24,779 nucleotides of DNA, from assembly GCA_964630705.1 (NCBI GenBank), contig CAZVZH010000052.1:1-24779 (forward strand), given 5' to 3'. Below, piece by piece: positions 22,398-24,779 of the stretch (the first letter of the stretch is position 1; every line of letters begins with the position of its first letter). A program made the translations under genes and the position numbers. The notes below the pieces were generated by a model. That model saw only the letters and a program-made list of their open reading frames with translations. It did not search any database and had not been told where the DNA came from. The DNA comes from M3007 sp964630705 (GTDB lineage: Bacteria; Bacteroidota; Bacteroidia; Chitinophagales; Saprospiraceae).

Positions 22398-23231
22398 TCA
22401 AACGATTTTTTTAAAACTAAAAACCAGCCCGTACAAGGCCACCGCCGTGGAGATCAGGTAAAAAACAAAGGCGATGGCCACCGAGCGTTCCGCGTCGAGC
22501 CCCAGCACCTGGGCGCCCCAGAGAAACGTCAGTTCCCGGGCCCCGGCCCCGCCGATGGTAAACGGCAGCATAGCTACCACCGACGAAATCAGGAATACCA
22601 GTGAATAGCCCAACCAGTATGCGGGCTGCCCCAGGGCGAAAATGATGCCCAGGGTAGCCACTGTCTGTGTGAGTTGGACGCCCAGGGATTGCGCGCTGGT
22701 ACGCACCCAAAGCCGGGCGCCGGCGCCGATCATTTTTTGAAAAAGCCAATACGATACCGGAATACTGGTCAACAGTGCCAGGCTCCACAACCACCACCAG
22801 GGCTGCAAATCCGCCTGCCAGCAAGCCAACACCAGGCACAATTGGCCCAGGGCCAGCACCCCCGACAAGCGGTCGTACAAGGTTGCCGTAAACAAGGGGC
22901 GAAACGGTTTGGCGAAAGCATCCATCAAAATTTTGATCTTGTACGCGTCGCCGCTGACGCCGCCCGGCAGCAGCAGGTTGTAATACATGCCCAGCCAGTA
23001 CAGGCGGAGCTGTTGCCCGGTGGTCAGGGCTATTTCGCGGGTTTTCAGCAACTCGTTAAACCGGAACGCGCTGATCAATTTCGACAAGACAAACCAAATT
23101 GCCGCCCACAGCAACCAGGCCGGATAGGCTTGTCGCACAACCGCCAGCAGCAGGGTCAAATCTATACTGCGCACGACCAGATAGAGAATCAGAATAGAAA
23201 CTGCTGCCTTTAATACGATTTTCCAGTTCAT
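22398..23231 (-). CDS. Lysylphosphatidylglycerol synthase TM/UPF0104-like membrane protein
   Basis: The 277-residue inner-membrane protein has about seven to eight helices and the family landmarks NLLLPGGVSGDAYK (85-98), DRLSG (120-124) and LPFTIGGAGARE (222-233), all characteristic of the membrane domain called LPG_synthase_TM/UPF0104. The soluble aminoacyl-transfer domain of MprF is absent, so it is not a lysyl-transferase; stand-alone members are often found with glycosyltransferases and proposed to handle or flip lipids. The ATG at 23231 overlaps the stop of the GT2 gene in an ATGA arrangement (23228-23231), indicating translational coupling. A much longer frame in this phase continues upstream but only as a shadow of the GT2 gene. 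Confidence 0.9.
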   Translation of the reverse strand: MNWKIVLKAAVSILILYLVVRSIDLTLLLAVVRQAYPAWLLWAAIWFVLSKLISAFRFNELLKTREIALTTGQQLRLYWLGMYYNLLLPGGVSGDAYKIKILMDAFAKPFRPLFTATLYDRLSGVLALGQLCLVLACWQADLQPWWWLWSLALLTSIPVSYWLFQKMIGAGARLWVRTSAQSLGVQLTQTVATLGIIFALGQPAYWLGYSLVFLISSVVAMLPFTIGGAGARELTFLWGAQVLGLDAERSVAIAFVFYLISTAVALYGLVFSFKKIV

Positions 23232-24184
23232 GCCGAAGCGTTGGCCGCCGCCGGGGCGTGGAGCTGCCGGATGCGGTAGGGCTTTTTGTCCTGCGATTCG
23301 TAGTAGGTGCGCACCTGCAATTCGGCGAGAATGCCCAGGGCGATCAGTTGGATGCCTGCCATGAACAGAACCACGCCCAGCATGAGCAGGGGGCGGCCCC
23401 AGATGTCGTGGCCGAGTATTTTTTCCAGGAGTAAATACAGCAGGATGAAGCTGCCCGAAGCGGTGAGCAGCACGCCCCAGCCGCCGAACAAGTGCATGGG
23501 TTTGTGGCGGAAGCGCTTGAGAAAGAGGATGAGCAGCAAATCGCTTACCACCCGCATGGTGCGGTTGATTCCGTATTTCGAGGCGCCGTGCTGGCGGGCG
23601 TGGTGTTGCACGGGTGTTTCGTCCATGCGCGCGCCTTCGAGATCGGCCAGCACAGGAATGAAGCGGTGCAACTCGCCGTACAAGCCCAGGCTTTTGGCCA
23701 GGTCGGCGCGAAACACGCGGAGGGTGCAGCCGTAGTCGTGCAGATACACCCCGGAAGCCCAGCGAATAAGCCGGTTGGCAATTTTGCTCGGGATTTTGCG
23801 CAACAGCATGCCGTCTTGCCGTTTTTGGCGGATGCCGGCCAGCATGTCGAGTCCGCGCTCCTGGGCCAGGCGAAGCATGCGCGGAATATCGGCCGGGTCG
23901 TTTTGCAAATCGCCGTCCATCGTGGCGATCCATTGGCCCCGGGCTTGGGCGATGCCGGCGGCGAGGGCGGCGCTCTGGCCGAAATTGCGGCGGAACTCCA
24001 CGATGTGCAGCCGGGGATGCCGGAGCGCTTTGAGGCGGGCCAGGGTTTGGTCGCGGGAGCCATCGTCGACGAAGACGAGTTCGCAATCGAGCTCGCGCAG
24101 GTGGCGGTCCAGTTGTTCAACCAGGGGCTGGATGTTGTCTTCCTCGTTGTACACGCAGATGACGACGGAGAGTACAGGTGGCAT
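23228..24184 (-). CDS. Polyprenyl-phosphate GT2 glycosyltransferase (GtrB/DPM1/ArnC-like)
   Basis: The 318-residue protein starts at the ATG at 24184 (MPPVLSVVICVYNEE) and has the GT-A fold signature FVDDGSRD (38-45), GQSAALAAGI (69-78), the metal-binding D90-G-D92 in MDGDLQNDP, YGCTLRVFRA (151-160) and RQHGASKYG (197-205). Two C-terminal membrane hairpin helices lie near 234-256 and 264-290. This layout is typical of enzymes that load a sugar from a nucleotide donor onto undecaprenyl or dolichyl phosphate at the cytoplasmic face. The sugar cannot be read from the sequence. A start at 24232 would run into mutS and is rejected. The gene begins 5 nt after mutS and overlaps the UPF0104-like gene by 4 nt. 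Confidence 0.93.
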   Translation of the reverse strand: MPPVLSVVICVYNEEDNIQPLVEQLDRHLRELDCELVFVDDGSRDQTLARLKALRHPRLHIVEFRRNFGQSAALAAGIAQARGQWIATMDGDLQNDPADIPRMLRLAQERGLDMLAGIRQKRQDGMLLRKIPSKIANRLIRWASGVYLHDYGCTLRVFRADLAKSLGLYGELHRFIPVLADLEGARMDETPVQHHARQHGASKYGINRTMRVVSDLLLILFLKRFRHKPMHLFGGWGVLLTASGSFILLYLLLEKILGHDIWGRPLLMLGVVLFMAGIQLIALGILAELQVRTYYESQDKKPYRIRQLHAPAAANASA

Positions 24185-24189
24185 AGCGG

Positions 24190-24779
24190 TTATTTCTTTT
24201 CCGCGATTTTGCGAAGTTCGTTGAGTTTCCACAGCGCGTCCATGGGCGTCATGGTGTTGAGGTCGAGGGCCAGGAGTTCCTCGCGGATTTTCCGGGTGTA
24301 TTCATCGGCGTCGAAAATCTGCAGTTGCATTTTCGGCAGGATGTTTTTCACCTTATTGCGCACCTGGGCAGGCGTTTCCACGCCGGGGCTGTTGTTTTCC
24401 GGGCCGGGTGGGCGGTTGCCGTCGGCGTTGAGCCGGCCGCCGTCGGCTTCGAGGGTGTGCAGGATTTCCACGGCCCGGTCGACCACGGCGGGCGGCATGC
24501 CGGCCATGCGGGCCACATGGATGCCGAAAGAGTGGTTGCTGCCGCCGGGCACGAGTTTGCGCAGGAAAATAACTTTGTGGCCGACCTCGCGGGTGCTCAC
24601 ATGAAAATTGTGGATGCGTTCGTGCTGGTCGGCGAGTTCATTGAGCTCGTGGTAGTGCGTGGCGAACAGGGTTTTCGGGTGAGCGCGCCCGTTGTCGTGT
24701 AAAAACTCTACCAGGCTCCAGGCGATGGAAATGCCGTCGTAGGTGCTGGTACCGCGGCCGATTTCGTCGAGCAGGATAA
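24190..24779 (-). CDS. mutS: DNA mismatch repair ATPase MutS, C-terminal part (cut by window edge)
   Basis: MutS recognises base mismatches and uses ATP to start repair with MutL. The visible 196 residues enter the window in frame at 24779 in the Walker B/D-loop motif ILLDEIGRGTSTYDG, followed by FATHYHEL with the conserved histidine-switch segment, HVSTREVGHKVIFLRKLVPGG and SFGIHVARMAGMP, and a C-terminal tail with KLNELRKIAEKK. The tail holds a charged linker (about residues 105-135 of the visible part) and a helical end that matches the MutS dimer-tetramer segment. The N-terminal mismatch-binding domain and Walker A lie outside the window. The GT2 gene begins 5 nt downstream, so mutS probably leads this transcription unit. 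Confidence 0.97.
   Translation of the reverse strand, partial: ILLDEIGRGTSTYDGISIAWSLVEFLHDNGRAHPKTLFATHYHELNELADQHERIHNFHVSTREVGHKVIFLRKLVPGGSNHSFGIHVARMAGMPPAVVDRAVEILHTLEADGGRLNADGNRPPGPENNSPGVETPAQVRNKVKNILPKMQLQIFDADEYTRKIREELLALDLNTMTPMDALWKLNELRKIAEKK

Noticed and set aside
22398..23231. MprF lysyl-phosphatidylglycerol synthase
   Set aside because: Only the membrane domain is present; the soluble aminoacyl-transfer domain needed for lysine transfer is missing.
22398..24086. A 562-residue version of the UPF0104-like protein
   Set aside because: The extra N-terminal part lies entirely over the GT2 gene, is rich in Arg, Pro and His as expected from a frame shadow, and the family start at 23231 overlaps the GT2 stop in the usual coupled way.

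Overview
The window looks like a chromosomal segment of a high-GC member of the Bacteroidota, most likely class Saprospiria (Lewinella, Haliscomenobacter or Saprospiraceae relatives). The evidence is a type IX secretion (T9SS) type B sorting domain on a very large SprB-like adhesin, an adjacent PorP/SprF-family protein, Bacteroidota-style -7 promoter elements (TAnnTTTG), the ccmE-ccmF pair and the absence of strong Shine-Dalgarno sites. The taxon is inferred from gene content only. No rRNA, tRNA, CRISPR array, transposase or phage gene was seen.

Layout from left to right. (1) 1-383: an AT-rich unrecognised reading frame, probably the 3' end of a gene cut by the window edge, convergent with ruvB. 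(2) 397-3499: ruvB (minus), a seven-helix membrane protein (plus), then a folK-deoxynucleoside kinase pair (minus). (3) 3651-11742, plus strand: a small lipoprotein, a 1423-residue SprB-like secreted adhesin, its PorP/SprF-like partner, and a secreted protein ending in a TlpA-type thioredoxin domain. (4) 11862-14479, plus strand: a TPR-AAA+ ATPase followed 2 nt later by a TPR protein with about six membrane helices. (5) 14593-16125, minus: a membrane-anchored TPR/receiver/AraC-type regulator without a histidine kinase. (6) 16126-16536: a gene-free divergent region holding a nearly continuous 72-nt palindrome. (7) 16537-21405, plus: ccmE, ccmF and an ArnT-like glycosyltransferase. (8) 21421-24779, minus: mutS (cut by the right edge), a polyprenyl-phosphate GT2 glycosyltransferase, an LPG-synthase/UPF0104-like membrane protein and a nucleotide-sugar epimerase, closely packed and probably co-transcribed.

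How the genes may work together. The adhesin and PorP-like genes resemble SprB/SprF pairs, in which the PorP-like outer-membrane protein serves export or display of its neighbour. The CcmE/CcmF pair finishes c-type cytochrome maturation, and this CcmE has the unusual CxxxY heme site. The GT2, UPF0104, epimerase and ArnT-like genes meet tail to tail and could form a small lipid-linked glycosylation set. The most system-like unfamiliar unit is the TPR-AAA+/TPR-membrane pair. A second notable point is the receiver domain of the AraC regulator, which lacks two hallmark residues. Four different intergenic hairpin elements (2853-2874, 11784-11841, 14486-14603, 16409-16480) suggest several REP-like or interspersed repeat families.
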